Below, in pieces: positions 32,212 through 43,430 of a stretch of DNA of 64,000 nt. A program made the translations under genes and the position numbers. The stretch comes from Rana temporaria. Lineage: Eukaryota > Chordata > Amphibia > Anura > Ranidae. Within the stretch, counting starts at the first letter, position 1; each line of letters begins with the position of its first letter. The DNA lies in NCBI RefSeq assembly GCF_905171775.1, contig NC_053490.1, positions 514,556,695-514,620,694 of the forward strand, read 5' to 3'. The notes under the pieces are model-generated. The model saw only the letters and a program-made list of their open reading frames with translations, was not told the DNA's origin and did not search any database.

Positions 32212-33246
32212 TTCCGCGTACACACGATCGGACATTCCGACAACAAAACCGTGGATACATTTCCGATGGATGTTGGCGCAAATTTGTCTTCCATGTTTTG
32301 TGGTCGCACAAATATTGTTGGAAATTGCGAACGTCAAGAACGCGGTCACGTACAGCACGATAAAACGGAAGTTCCATAGCAAGTGTGCCACCCTTTGGAC
32401 TCCTTCTGCTAATCTCGTGTTAGTAGAAGTTTGGTGAGAGACGATTCGCGTTTTTCAACTTTGTGCTTTTCAGTCCGTTCCAGCGTGACCAATGTGCTAT
32501 CTCCATTATGAACGCTAGTTTTACCAGACTGAGCGCTTCCGTCTCGTACTTGATTCAGAGCATGCATGGAATTGTGTGCGTCGGAATTGTCTACACACGC
32601 TCGGAATTTACGAGAACGGATTTTGCCGGGAAATTTGAGAACCAGCTCTCAAATTTTTGTTGTCGGAAATTCTGACAGAGAGGCCCAGATTCTCAAAGAC
32701 GTATCTATGCGCCTGATTCATAGAATCAGTTACGCATAAATTCTGCCAAGGTACGAGCGGCGTAAGTCTCCTACGCCGTCGTATCCGTTGGTTTCCGCGT
32801 TGAATATGTAAATGAGCAAGATACGCCGATTCATGAACGTACGTACGCCCGTTGCAATTAGTTACGCCGTTTACATAAGACATACGCCGGCGTAAAGATA
32901 AAGCTGGTCTCTAGGTGGCGCAGCCCCATGCAAGGTATGGACGTCGGAACAAGCGTATCTTTTTACGCCGTTTACGTAAGTCGTACGTGAATGGGGCTGT
33001 GCGTAGGTTACGTTCACGTCACAGGCATTGAGCCGGCGTATCTTTAGGCGTAAATACGACAGCACTTGCCTCTCTAAGTTGCGGCGGCGTAGCGTAAATA
33101 AGATACGCTACGCCCGCACATAGTTACGCCGCCCTACGTGAATCTAGGCCAAAATGTCCGATGGGGCCTACACACGGTCGGAATTTCCGACCAAAAGCTC
33201 CCATCGAACATTTGTTGTCGGAAATTCCGAGCGTGTGTACGCGGCA
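32212..33246. mobile_element. Family B MITE, copy B4, hosting A5 (TSD TTA)
   Basis: TTCCGCGTACACACGATCGG to CGAGCGTGTGTACGCGGCA, flanked by TTA (32209-32211, 33247-33249). The right half repeats the left in inverted form. It ends only about 75 bp beyond the GET1 poly(A) site. Confidence 0.85.
32681..33150. mobile_element. Family A MITE, copy A5 (short form, TSD eroded)
   Basis: About 470 bp, GGCCCAGATTCTCAAAG to GTGAATCTAGGCC. It has the CTGATTCATAGAATCAGT hairpin (32713-32730). Copy B3 (27812-27830, complement) shows the uninterrupted host GACAGAAAATGTCC. The left flank has mutated, so the TSD is not clear. Confidence 0.82.
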
Positions 33247-33324
33247 TTATTGTAACAACCAACAAACTTTTGTGATAAGTGCGCAATACTGAAATCAGTA
33301 AAAAAAAATATAGAAATCAGTCTG

Positions 33325-33645
33325 GGGTATTATCAGGCATTGCTTTATTCCAGATGCTTAATACGCAATTGTATGTAAAAACAATAAGATAAAGTGACTT
33401 TATGACATGACTTGACAGGCATGGCTTTACCTGTCAGTAAATGAAACACAGGCACATGAATACATCACATTTTTCAGTACAAATGAATAAATAGATAGAA
33501 TGGAAGCTGCAGACAATACATCGCTTTCAGCGCCGTTGACTGGGAAGTCGCTTCTCTGCATTCTCACCTTCTCAGCTGATAGGGTGCAGCATTAGGGCCA
33601 CTACTTTGTTGCACACCACCAGCCAACATGTAATGCCAACTCCAC
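33325..33645 (-). CDS. get1: GET1 last exon: final 24 codons plus 3' UTR
   Basis: GET1 (WRB) is the ER membrane subunit that, with CAMLG/GET2, receives tail-anchored proteins from GET3 and inserts them. The exon starts after a TTTGTTTCAG acceptor (AG at 33646-33647). Two bases complete the split Gly codon from the previous exon, and the frame then reads GVGITCWLVVCNKVVALML plus HPIS and a TGA at 33572-33574. This matches the third transmembrane segment and the short C-terminus of vertebrate GET1, including its conserved GVGITCW and CNKVVA. Coding part is 33572-33645. A 3' UTR of about 245 nt follows with AATAAA at 33344-33349. Upstream exons (N-terminus, coiled coil, first transmembrane segment) are not in the window. 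Confidence 0.93.
33344..33349 (-). terminator. get1: GET1 polyadenylation signal AATAAA
   Basis: AATAAA on the minus strand, about 225 nt after the stop codon; cleavage would fall near 33320-33330. Confidence 0.75.
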
Positions 33646-33926
33646 CTGAAACAAAGAGAGTTTATATTTAATAGAAGTCATGACAAACCCCAGGCAAAAT
33701 CCTCAACAGCAATCCCCCCAACCATCCTCACTCCCTATCACTGACTCTGTCATCCATCTCCATGCTATTTAACCAACGTCATCCATATTGACTAACCATA
33801 TGGTCTCATAATAAATGAGCCTGGTCTAGTCCTGACTACTACCTCAATCTGACTTGTTTTCTTTCCCATACTTAACAACACATGGAAATCTAACCTTTGG
33901 ATCTTGGCTAACAAGACCTTATGCTT

Positions 33927-34474
33927 ACAATGTAGAGTATAAGATTTCCTATCATCTGTGCCCAGTCTTGCCACACAGAGTTAATCCAGCTCTGAGCAAT
34001 CCTCTTTTATTGTTCAGTGAAAATTAACAGACTTCCAGATAAAAAACCTGTCTAAATAAAAAGTCCTTTCCTCTCTCCTTGCTTTGAGTGACAGGTTATT
34101 TATATATCTAGCTTGGACATGTTTATCATATGTTATGTTATGTTTATCATAATATGAGGTGATCCACAGTTCATTGTATATTACCAGGATGTGCTATGTG
34201 GGGGAGGGGTGGATTTCTCACTTTTTATACTGTGGATCACCTCATATTATGATAAACATAACATAACATATGATAAACATGTCCAAGCTAGATATGTAAA
34301 TAACCTGTCACTCAAACCAAGGAGAGAGGAAAGGACTTTTTATTTAGACAGGTTTTTTATCTGGAAGTCTGTTCATTTTTACTGAACAATAAAAGAGGAT
34401 TGCTCAGAGCTGGATTAACTCTGTGTGGCAAGACTGGGCACAGCTGATAGGAAATCTTATACTCTACATTGTGA
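33927..34474. repeat. 548-bp foldback with about 245-bp arms
   Basis: The left arm begins ACAATGTAGAGTATAAGATT and the right arm ends AATCTTATACTCTACATTGT. Arms stay nearly identical through the GAGGTGATCCACAG segment (34158-34171 against 34225-34240), with about 55 bp of loop. It lies in the last GET1 intron, about 280 bp upstream of the final exon in transcript direction. Few mismatches are seen, so it is young or homogenised. Confidence 0.93.
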
Positions 34475-34518
34475 CATAAAAAATAAATAACAATTTTTGG
34501 GGTTTACATCCACTTTAA

Positions 34519-35222
34519 AGTGGTTGTAAAGCTCAGAAATATGAACAAATTACATGCCTGTGTAGTGTGTACTAAAAACAATAAGGCCCCTTTCACACTG
34601 GGGCGGGAGGTGTGTTGGCGGTATAGCGCCGCTATTTTTAGCGGCGATATACTGTCGGAATTGCGGCGGTATTCAGCCGCTAGCGGTGCGGCTTTAACCC
34701 CCGCTAGTGGCTGAACAGAGGTTAATACGGCCCGCAATGCGCCTCTGCAGAGGCGCATTACCGGCTGGCGGTATAGCCACGGTTTCCTATTGCTATCAAT
34801 GGGAAGGAGCGGTAAACACACCGCTCCTCAGATGCTTCTAGCAGGACTTTTGGAGAGGTCCTGCTAGCGCACTGCTCCAGTGTGAAAGCCGGAGAAACAG
34901 CAGCCGCTGTTTAGGGTAGGTTTGCAGGTGCTATTTTTAGTGCAATAGCGCCTGCAAACCGCCTCAGAGTGAAAGGGACCTTAGTGTCAGTTCTGTCTGC
35001 TGCTGTGTTCCTCTGCTATCAGCATGAGTCAGGTTTGACAAGTTTTCCTGACACCAAGAGAAACAAGGTGACAGGGGAGGGAGCTCCAGCACATTGATTG
35101 ACAGCCTCGGTTCTGTTCTGGGGGGATGTATCCCATCTCTCCAATCAGCTCTCAGAGCTCACCAGTGTGTAATTTCAGCACTTCAACCCCTGTTTTTTGA
35201 AAGCTTAGACAAGCTTTACAAA
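34519..35222. mobile_element. Family E-type repeat, copy E5, hosting D2
   Basis: Starts after TTAA (34515-34518) with AGTGGTTGTAAAGCTCAG; the right side fades near AAGCTTTACAA (35212-35221). Element D2 splits it. Confidence 0.55.
34585..34980. mobile_element. Family D MITE, copy D2 (TSD TAA/TTA)
   Basis: 396 bp, GGCCCCTTTCACACTGGGGC to CAGAGTGAAAGGGACC, flanked by TAA and TTA (one mismatch). Inner inverted blocks are built on AGCGGYGCGG and ACCGCTCC. Confidence 0.78.
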
Positions 35223-35745
35223 TGCTGGACTTTAAACTGATGCAAAGAAGAGACAACTGGATTTTTGATCTCTGTGTATCACCTGAAGTCAGTCACTTCA
35301 CTGGGTATATGTACAGTGCCTTAAGATTTTCCACATTTTGTCATGTTACAACCAAAAACGTAAATGCTGCCACCACCATGTTTCACGGTGGGGATAGTGT
35401 GTTCAGAGTGATGTGAAGTGTTAGTTTTCCGCCACACATAGCGTTTTGTTTTTAGGCCAAAAAGTAAAATTTTGGTCTCATCTGACCAGAGCACCTTCTT
35501 CCACATTTGCTTTGTCCCCCACATGGCTTCTCACAAACTGCAAATGGGACTTCTTATGGCTTTCTTTCAACAATGTCTTTCTTCTTGTCACTCTTCCAGA
35601 TTTGTGGAGAGCACGACTAATAGTTGTCCTGTGGACAGATTCTCCAACCTGAGCTGTGGATCTCTGCAGCTCCTCCAGAGTTACCATGGACCTCTTGGCT
35701 GCTTCTCTGATAAATGCTCTCCTTGCCCGGCGTGTCAGTTTAGGG

Positions 35746-35893
35746 CAAGGATCCTCAAACTACGGTCCTCCAGCTGTTGTAGAACTACACATCCCATGAG
35801 GCATTGTAACACACTGACATTCACAGACATGACTAGGCATGATGGCAATTGTTGTTCCTGAACAACTGGAGGGCCGTAGTTTGAAGACCCCTG
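35746..35893. mobile_element. Short hAT MITE, 148 bp (TSD GTTTAGGT)
   Basis: CAAGGATCCTCAAACTACGG and CCGTAGTTTGAAGACCCCTG ends; flanks GTTTAGGG (35738-35745) and GTTTAGGT (35894-35901) form an 8-bp duplication with one mismatch. Confidence 0.88.
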
Positions 35894-36268
35894 GTTTAGG
35901 TGGACGGTCATGTCTTGGTAGGTTGGCAGTTGTGCCATACACTTAACCTTTTTTCAGATGACGGATTAATCAGTGTTTAGTGAGATGTTCAAAGCTTGAA
36001 ATATTTTTTATACCCTAACCCTGCTTTAAAACTTCTCTACAACTTTATCCCTGACCTGTCTTGTGTGTTGCTTGGCCTTCATGATGCCGTTTGTTCACTA
36101 AGGTTCTCTAACAAACCTTTGAGGGCTTCACAGAACAGCTGTTTTTTATACTGAGATTAAATTACACACAGGTGGACTCTATTTACTAACGGACTTCTGA
36201 AGGCAATTGGTTCCACTAGATTTTAGTTAGGGGTATCGGAGAAAAGGGGGCTGAATACAAATGCACAT

Positions 36269-37033
36269 GTCAAGTCTCTGATGTGAGGCCGAGTGACAGA
36301 GAGGGCGCCCCTTGCAGCTAAGTGCAGCGCTCCCCTGGGAGCGATACAGGGGATATGGTGCCCAAAGGAGCACGGGTTGCCAGTAGTGCTGCAACAGGCT
36401 GGTAAGCAGAATGTAGCTGGGGTGCACCGGGTAGTGATGTCAGTAGCCGTGCAAGAAGAAATCCTGAGTAGGCGTGTGCAGGATAAACCAGGAGCAGGGT
36501 TCGCAGCCAGGCCAGAGGTCATATACCAGGAGACAGTCCAAGAGCAAACAGGAGCAAGCTGGGTCATAAACAGTGGGCAGTGGATCAAAGAATAGTCAGC
36601 CAAGGTCAGAGCGAGGAGATAATCGGGATCACAAGGTCAAGCCAAAAGCAGAGGTCAAGCCAGGAGTTACAAGGTAAACAGACACAGGAACACAGGAAGC
36701 TGACGACAATCCAGCAATTTGGGTCAGACAGTGGAAGCCTTTTATAGGCCAGCAGGGGGATCCACATGTCACATGATGTGCCTCTGGCGGCCATTTCTTC
36801 TACTGGCAAGATTGCCAGTACTTCCACGGCCAGTTCCCTGACACAGCCTTCGGCCATTTCTTCTACTGGCAAGATTGCCAGTACTTCCACGGCCATTTCC
36901 CTGACACAGCCTTCGGCCATTTCTTCTACTGGCAAGATTGCCAGTACTTCCATGGCCATTTCCCTGACACAGCCTGTGGCCATTTCTTCCACTGGCAAGA
37001 TTGCCAGTACTTCCACGGCCATTTCCCTGACAG
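36269..37033. mobile_element. Unclassified 765-bp insertion in Tc1 carrying a 63-bp minisatellite
   Basis: Tc1 sequence AATACAAATGCAC stops at about 36268 and resumes GCACGCCACACTTTTCA near 37032, so GCAC may be duplicated. The insert begins ATGTCAAG and ends CCCTGACA. I do not recognise its family. Confidence 0.55.
36781..37032. repeat. Minisatellite, 63-bp unit, four copies
   Basis: The unit starts GGCCATTTCTTCTACTGGCA and contains GGCAAGATTGCCAG, itself a palindrome. At 63 bp it encodes a 21-residue repeat in more than one frame; there is no sign that it is a gene. Confidence 0.95.
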
Positions 37034-37314
37034 CACGCCACACTTTTCACATATTGATTTGTAAAAAAAAAATTGAAAACCATTTGTCATTTTCCTTCCA
37101 CTTGATCTATCAAATAAAATCCCAATAAAATAAATTTATGTATTTGGTTGCAACATGACACAATGTGGAAAATGTCAGGGGTCCTATAATAACAGAACAT
37201 TTCTTTAGAAGGGAAAATAGCCTACAGAACATTGGTTTTTGCCCAATTCGCTTAAAACAAAAGTATATTCAAATTTACTGGACAAAATCGATATGCAAAT
37301 TTATTTTTTAACTA

Positions 37315-38361
37315 CCGTATTTTCCAGCGTATAAGACGACTTTCTGGATGCAAAAAAATGCATCCAAAGTCGGGTGTCGTCTTATACGCCGGGTACAGTC
37401 TCAGTACTCCCTTTTTTTCCCCAGCGCTGACAGTGTCCCATGCTGCGATCGCGATCGTGAATGATTTCAAAGCCGCGCCTTCACTGCAGAGTGTTCTGTG
37501 ATAGGATGAACAAAAATCTTCCCAGCAGCGCCTCTGTTCTTTGTTCCTCCTATCACAGATGCCTTCTCATCCTCGGACGAGATGAGAAGACGTCCGTGAT
37601 AGGCGGGAAACATAACAGAGGCGCTGCTGGGAAGATTTTTGTTTATCCTATCACAGAACACTCTGCAGTGAAGGCGCGGCTTTGAAATCATTCACGATCG
37701 CGATCGCAGCATGGGACACTGTCAGCGCTGGGGAAAAAAAGTGAGTGTTATTGCACTGGGGGGGGGCAACAAGTTCAGGCACAGTGGGGGCAAGTGATGG
37801 CAATGTGGGGGCATGTAATGGCACAATGGCAATGTGGGGGCATGTAATGGCACAATGGCAATGTGAGGGGCAAGTGATGGCAATGTGGGGGCATGTAATG
37901 GCACAATGGCAATGTGGGGGCATGTAATGGCACAATGGCAATGTGGGGGCATGTAATGGCACAGTGGCACAGTCTGGGCATGTAATGTAATGGCACAGTC
38001 TGGGCATGTAATGTAATGGCACAGTGAGTAATGTAATGGCACAGTCTGGGCATGTAATGTAATGGCACAGTGAGTAATGTAATGGCACAGTCTGGGCATG
38101 TAATGTAATGGCACAGTGAGTAATGTAATGGCACAGTCTGGGCATGTAATGTAATGGCACAGTGAGGAATGTAATGTAATGGCACAGTGAGATTTGAAAA
38201 AGCCTGTTTCTGTCAGCGGTTCTGGCTACCCCTCAGCTTCCAGAAAGACAGTAAGAAGGGGGTAGTCTTATACAGTGAGTATATCCCAAAACCAACATTT
38301 TTCCTGGAAAATTAGGGGGTCGTCTTATACGCCGGGTCGTCTTATACGCCGGAAAATACGG
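37315..38361. mobile_element. Family G MITE, copy G2, with expanded minisatellite
   Basis: 1047 bp between TA dinucleotides (37313-37314, 38362-38363), ends CCGTATTTTCCAGCGTATAA and TTATACGCCGGAAAATACGG. It has an inner foldback at 37424-37737 (arms CAGCGCTGACAGTGTCCCAT and complement) and a GTAATGGCAC minisatellite (37745-38190). It is the longer relative of G1. Confidence 0.88.
37745..38190. repeat. Compound minisatellite based on GTAATGGCACARTG
   Basis: A first block of GTGGGGGCATGTAATGGCAC units (spaced about 28-37 bp) changes into TCTGGGCATGTAATGTAATG units alternating with CAGTGAGTAATGTAATGGCA. G1 has only about four such units. Confidence 0.93.
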
Positions 38362-38363
38362 TA

Positions 38364-38704
38364 GATCTCAAACTGTCAAACATGAGAACCCTGAATAGTG
38401 TCTGGTAAGTACCTTTAGGATGCAAATTGTTGAAAAACCTGGCAAAAGAAAACTTGGGTGGGACATTGAACTGCAATGGTTCTGGTAGATGAAGTACTGA
38501 TCTGGAAGCCAACAAAAAGCTGGTTGACTAATTTGTGGTCGGAAGTTATTTTTTCTACTGCAGCCACAAGCCATTACAGAACAATATCCAGAGCCAGAAA
38601 AAACCCACAAGAACTGTTTTATGATCACATAGAAAGCTAGAGGGATAAATGTAACAAAAGCCAATAAATATCAACATATATTGTAACACAAAAGAGCAGA
38701 TCCT
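38364..38704. other. No feature seen (GET1 intron)
   Basis: No supported gene or element. Confidence 0.5.
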
Positions 38705-39750
38705 TTAACCACTTGGTGCCCCCAGGCCGTCATATGACGTCCTTGACTTTGTGCGGGGATATCTGAATGAAGGATGCAGCTACAGGCATCATTCAGATAT
38801 CGGCTTTTTCAGCATTCCCTACACCATAAGAACGATCGTAGCGGCTGTTCTGCCGCTTGATCATTCTTACAGATGTCCCGCCGCCCTCCGGTGCTTCTAC
38901 CAACTGACCGCTGCGATCAGTGAGTGGGAGAACGGATCCGCCGGCCCCGAATGCCTACCATAGAGATTTCCGGCGGACCAGATGGTCGCCGGAGTCTCTA
39001 TGATCGTCGGAGGCCGGGCACGATGTTATGACGTCACGCCCGGCCTCTGCATTCAAAACAAACTGCGCCGCCTTGGCTGGGAAGCCGTGATCGTTTTTTT
39101 TTGGGGGGGGGGGGGGATTTTAGGCTTCCCAACCTAGAGGTGAGATGTGGGGTCTTATTGACCCCAGACCTCACGGTAAAGAGGTCCTGTCATGTCATAT
39201 TCCTATTACAAGGGATGTTTACATTCCTTGTAATAGGAATAAAAGTGATCATTTTTTTATTTTATTTTTTTAAGTGTCAAAATAAAACATTTTAAGTAAA
39301 ATGAACAATAAACATTTTTTTTTAAAGTGCCCCTGTCCCCGTGTGGTCGCATGCAGAAGCGAACGCATACGTAAGTCCCGCCCACATATGAAAACGTTGT
39401 TCAAACCACACATGCGAGGTGTCGCAGCGAACGTTAGAGCGAGAGCAATAATTCTAACCCTAGACCGCCTCTGTAACGCAAAACATGTAACCAGTAAAAA
39501 ATTGGGGATTTTTACGTACCGAAGTTTGGCGCCATTCCACGAGCATGTACAATTTTTAAGCGTGACATGTTAGGTATCTATTTACTCGGCGTAACCTTAT
39601 CTTTCACATTATGCAAAAAAATCAGGATAACTTTACTGTTTTTTTTTTTTAAAGCATAAACCTTTTTTTTTTTTTAAACGCATTTGAAAAATCAGTGCCG
39701 TCTGTGCCCAGCTGTGCCGCCACCACAGTGCAGCCTCACCAGCCACCAGT

Positions 39751-41560
39751 ATGGCAAAAAAAAAAAATTCACTAGTGAGGAGAACTACCAGCTTCTATGC
39801 ATGACTGATGAGAGCAGCGGGGAGCTCTCTGAGTCTCTGTCAGATTCCGATTCAGTCTATGAACCTGTTACAAGCAGTGGGTCTGACACAGAATCGGAAG
39901 AGGAAATTTGTGCCTGTGAAAAGAAGGCCTTCTGGCGTGGAGCAGCAGCCTACTACCAGCAGCGCAGGGCCGTCCACCCCGAGAGCAGTGCCAACACAAA
40001 GGCCAGGCACCAGTAGGGTGTCATCTCAGCCCCAAATGGATAGGGGCCATGCCAGCCTTCCCTATGCCCTTCAAAACCCCCTGTGGCTTCCCCCTAATTC
40101 CGGAGCAGCAAATATCCCCCCTTTCACCGCCCAGCCAGGTGTCCAGGTGAACGCCGACGATTTTGCCATGCTCGATTTTTTTTCATTTGATTTTTACAGA
40201 AGACTTGCTATCATCCATTGTGGCCCAGTGCAACCTCTACGCACAGCAGTTTATAGTAAGCAACCCTGGTTCCAGTTATGCCCGTCCCTTTGAGTGGAGA
40301 GAACTAACTGTAGAGGAATTCAAAATTTTCTTGGGCCTAACTTTCAATATGGGACTCACAAAATGTTCTCCTACTGGTCTACCAAACCCATCCACTACAT
40401 GCCAGTCTTCTCATCCACTATGCCCAGATCCCGATACCCAATGATTATGCGGTTCCTCCACTATAACGATAACACCCAGTGCCCTCCCCGAAATGACCCA
40501 GCTTTTGACAAATTATTTAAAATTCGGCCACTCAAATTATTTCTCTGAAAAATTTCCCCAGTTATATATCCCCAAACAGAATATCTCCGTAGATGAGTCC
40601 CTTGTAAAATTCTCAGGCAGGCTGGGCATCAAACAATTTATCCCCAGCAAAAGGGCCCGATATGGGGTTAAACTGTACAAACTTTGCGACTGAGGCACGG
40701 GATACATTTACGGCTTCCTGGTGTACGAAGGGAAGGACTCCCAACTGCATCCCCCTGAATGCCCAGAGTACATCGGAGCCAGCGGAAAAGTGGTCTGGGA
40801 GCTTGTCTATCCACTTCTTGGAAAAGGATACCACCTGTATGTGGATAATTTTTACACTAGCCTGCCCCTGTTTCGCAATCTTCACCTAAGGGACACCGGA
40901 GCATTTGGCACAGTAAGAGCCAATAGAAAGGGCTTCCCACAAAAACTGGTCAATGAGAAGCTAAGACGAGGGGAGTCGGCATCATTGAGGAACCAGGAGC
41001 TATTGGCTGTCAGGTGGAGGGACAAACGAAATGTCCACATTCTTACAACGTTCCCCAACGACACCTACTATACGTGGAAGTCCACAGAAGAAGCAGCCCA
41101 GTCCAGAAACCAGCATTCATCTACGATTATAATTTGTTTATAGGGGGAGTGGACTTCAATGATCAGATGATTGAACCCTACCTTTCCACAAGAAAATCCT
41201 GTCACTGGTATAAAAAAAGTTGTATCACTTTGGCCTTGTATAACACTTATGTTATTTACAAAAAATCTACAGAAAACCCCGTATCCTATCTGCAATACCA
41301 AAAAGAAGTTGTCACCGCCCTTTTGTACCCTGAAAGCCCACCAGAAAATATACGCTCTGATTGCGTGAGCAGACTCCACGAACGCCACTTTCCTGAGAAA
41401 ATCCCCCCCCCCCCCCCGAGTGAAACAGGCACAAGACATCAGAAGAAGTGCCGGGTGTGCTCCAGAGGAGGAGTCAGAAGAGACACCACAGTTTATTGTC
41501 CCGATTGACCTTCCCAACCAGGCCTCTGTTTAGGTGTATGTTTCCGCCGTTACCATACTT
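39751..41560 (+). pseudogene. piggyBac transposase pseudogene
   Basis: The original gene cut and pasted DNA at TTAA. ATG at 39751 is followed by an A run that throws the frame. The acidic N-terminus (ESLSDSDSVYEP, SGSDTESEEE) lies in the next frame. The catalytic Asp residues are still recognisable in ISVDESLVKFSGR (40581), YHLYVDNFYTSLPL (40830) and IGGVDFNDQM (41142). The cysteine-rich C-terminus begins CRVCSRGG...TVYCPD (41449-41505). Damage seen: frameshifts near 39765, 39900, 40195, 40375, 40530 and 41080; stops at 40691-40693 and 41506-41508. A chain of about 600 residues would be normal for the family. It cannot be translated as one protein, so any current mobility would need transposase from another copy. 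Confidence 0.9.
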
Positions 41561-41634
41561 TCCAACATTATTAGGGAAGTATGGTAAACAAAATTCAAAT
41601 TTCCTGTCATTTTCCTCCACACCCCTTACGCCAC

Positions 41635-41890
41635 TGCACCTCTGCCTTCTCCGGGAACCGACCCTGGACTGTTCTACGACCACGCTTCTGCCTAATGCTA
41701 AAAATACCTCTGCCTTCTCCGGAACTGACCCTGGCTTGTTATACGACCATGCTTCTGCCTAACTGTACCTACCTCTGCCTGCTCTGGAACTGACCCTGGC
41801 CTGTTATACGACCACGCTTCTGCCTAACGCTTAACTGTACCTACATCTGCCTGCTCTGGAACTGACCCTGGACTGTTTGACCACGTTTTT
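41635..41890. repeat. Tandem repeat, about 60-75-bp unit, four copies
   Basis: CTCTGCCTTCTCCGG, ACTGACCCTGG and ACGACCACGCTTCTGCC recur in order. Confidence 0.88.
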
Positions 41891-42363
41891 TGCCTGCCTC
41901 TTGGATTGATCTTTTACCCTGCTATGCTAGTGGGAACACAGGGGTCTCACATATGTGAGGGGCTCCAGAATTGTTTTTCTGGATGAAGAAAACACATTTT
42001 TTTAGTTTTCTCATTTCCGGATTAGGGTCTGGTTGCCCAGAGGCTTCAAAGAGATTTGGGTGGGAGAAGACTCTACCCCTGTCCCCATTCTTTCCTGGCC
42101 TGCTACTTGGACCATGTACCTGCTTACTACCAGGACCAATATTTTGGCACTGCTGTAAATGTTTCTACTTGCACTGGCCCTGGACTGTATATGGACAGTA
42201 TCCCTGCCTGTACCGACTATGGACAATATTCCTGCCTGCTGCCTGGACAATTCCATTGACTGTCGCTGACAACGTTCCTGCCTGCTGCCTGGATCAGGGC
42301 TCTCCTCCTGTGGTAAAATTGCACTACTAAAACCACAGGTAATCTTTTTTTTACCCATTACTC

Positions 42364-43430
42364 AGCAGAATGTATTTTAGGGTGCAATTCTTGGTATGTA
42401 CATGCTGTGTTTAGAAATATGAAGGGCCTTCAAAAATGTGATAGATTGTAAGGAAATTGGATGTGTAATTTATGTCCCTAGAACACCTGATGGTGCTTCT
42501 TGGATGTTGGGCCTCTATGTGGCCAGGCTGTTAAAAAAAATCACACATGTGGTATCGCCATACTCAGAAGGAGCAGCAGAATATATTTTGGGGTGTAATT
42601 GTTGCTATGTACATGCTATGTGTTGGAAATATCCTATAAATGGACAACTTTGTGTAGAAAAAAATGCATTTTCATTTTTTTCCACATTTTCCAAAAACAT
42701 CTGGGACAAAAATGAACCGTTCAAAAGACTCATTATGCCGCATAGATTATACGTTGGGTGTTAGCTTTCCAAAATGGGGTCACTTTGTGGGCGTTTCCAT
42801 TGTCCTGGTGCTCCAGGGCCTTCAAAAGTGTAATAGGTGGTTGAGAGATTAGTTGTGTAATTTATGCTCCTAGAACGCCTGAAGTTGCTACTTCAGTGTT
42901 GGGCCTCTGTATGTGGCCAGGTTATGTAAAAGTCTCACACATGTGGTATTGCCATAATCGGGAGGAGCAGCAGAATATATTTTGGGGTGTAATTTTTGCC
43001 ATGTACATGTTATGTGTTGGAAATATCCTATAAATGGACAACTTTGTGTAAAAAAAAAAATGTGTTTTCATTTTTTTTCCACATATTCCAAAAACATCTG
43101 GAAAAAAATGAACCGTTTAAAAGACTCATTATGCCTCATAGATTATACGTTGGGGTGTTAGCTTTCCAAAATGGGGTCACTTTGTGGGCGTTTCCATTGT
43201 CCTGGTGCTCCAGGGCCTTCAAAAGTGTAACAGGTGGTTGAGAAATTAGATGTGTAATTTATGCTCCTAGAACGCCTGAAGTTGCTACTTCAGTGTTGGG
43301 CCTCTGTATGTGGCCAGGTTGTGTAAAAGTCTCAAACATGTGGTATCGCCATTCTCAGGAGGAGAAGCAGAATATATTTTGGGGTGTCATTTGTGGAATA
43401 TACATGCCATATGAGAGAAATAACCTGTTA
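42364..43430. repeat. Direct repeats of about 395 bp in the piggyBac 3' region
   Basis: GCAGAATATATTTTGGGGTG starts near 42577, 42970 and 43367 (a partial earlier one at 42366). Each unit carries GTACATGCTATGTG, CATCTGGGACAAAAATGAAC-type sequence and TTGGGCCTCTRTRTGGCCAG. Confidence 0.9.

Larger units (their letters stand above)
35312..37190 (-). mobile_element. Tc1 transposon with both termini, internally deleted and twice interrupted
   Basis: The left terminal repeat (ACATTTTGTCATGTTACAAC, 35333-35352) jumps directly into mid-transposase sequence at 35368, so the C-terminal half of the gene is gone. On the minus strand VTLEELQRSTAQVGESVHRT (35687) and MWKKVLWSDETKILLFGLKT (35504) are separated by a frameshift. 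The 5' UTR runs to about 36268, then an insertion (36269-37033), then the other terminal repeat to about 37190. The hAT MITE at 35746 is the second insertion. It lies within the last GET1 intron, in the same orientation as that gene. Confidence 0.87.

Noticed and set aside
32058..32363. Plus-strand frame of 101 codons partly outside the B4 element
   Set aside because: It runs into the MITE terminus and shows no known domain; I could not support it as an exon.
1..33300. Search for SH3BGR or LCA5L exons downstream of GET1
   Set aside because: No matching protein segment was recognised in any frame; repeats dominate the region.
36766..37128. Frames encoding a 21-residue repeat on both strands
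   Set aside because: A 63-bp minisatellite inside a transposon insertion; 63 is divisible by three, so any frame repeats without gene meaning.
37461..37691. Two nearly identical proteins predicted on opposite strands
   Set aside because: They are the two arms of one palindrome in element G2, not a duplicated gene. The same explanation holds for 25985-26534 in C2.
37651..38185. Long Cys/His-rich minus-strand frames
   Set aside because: They read the complement of a GTAATGGCAC minisatellite; regular Cys and His spacing comes from the repeat, not from a zinc-finger gene.
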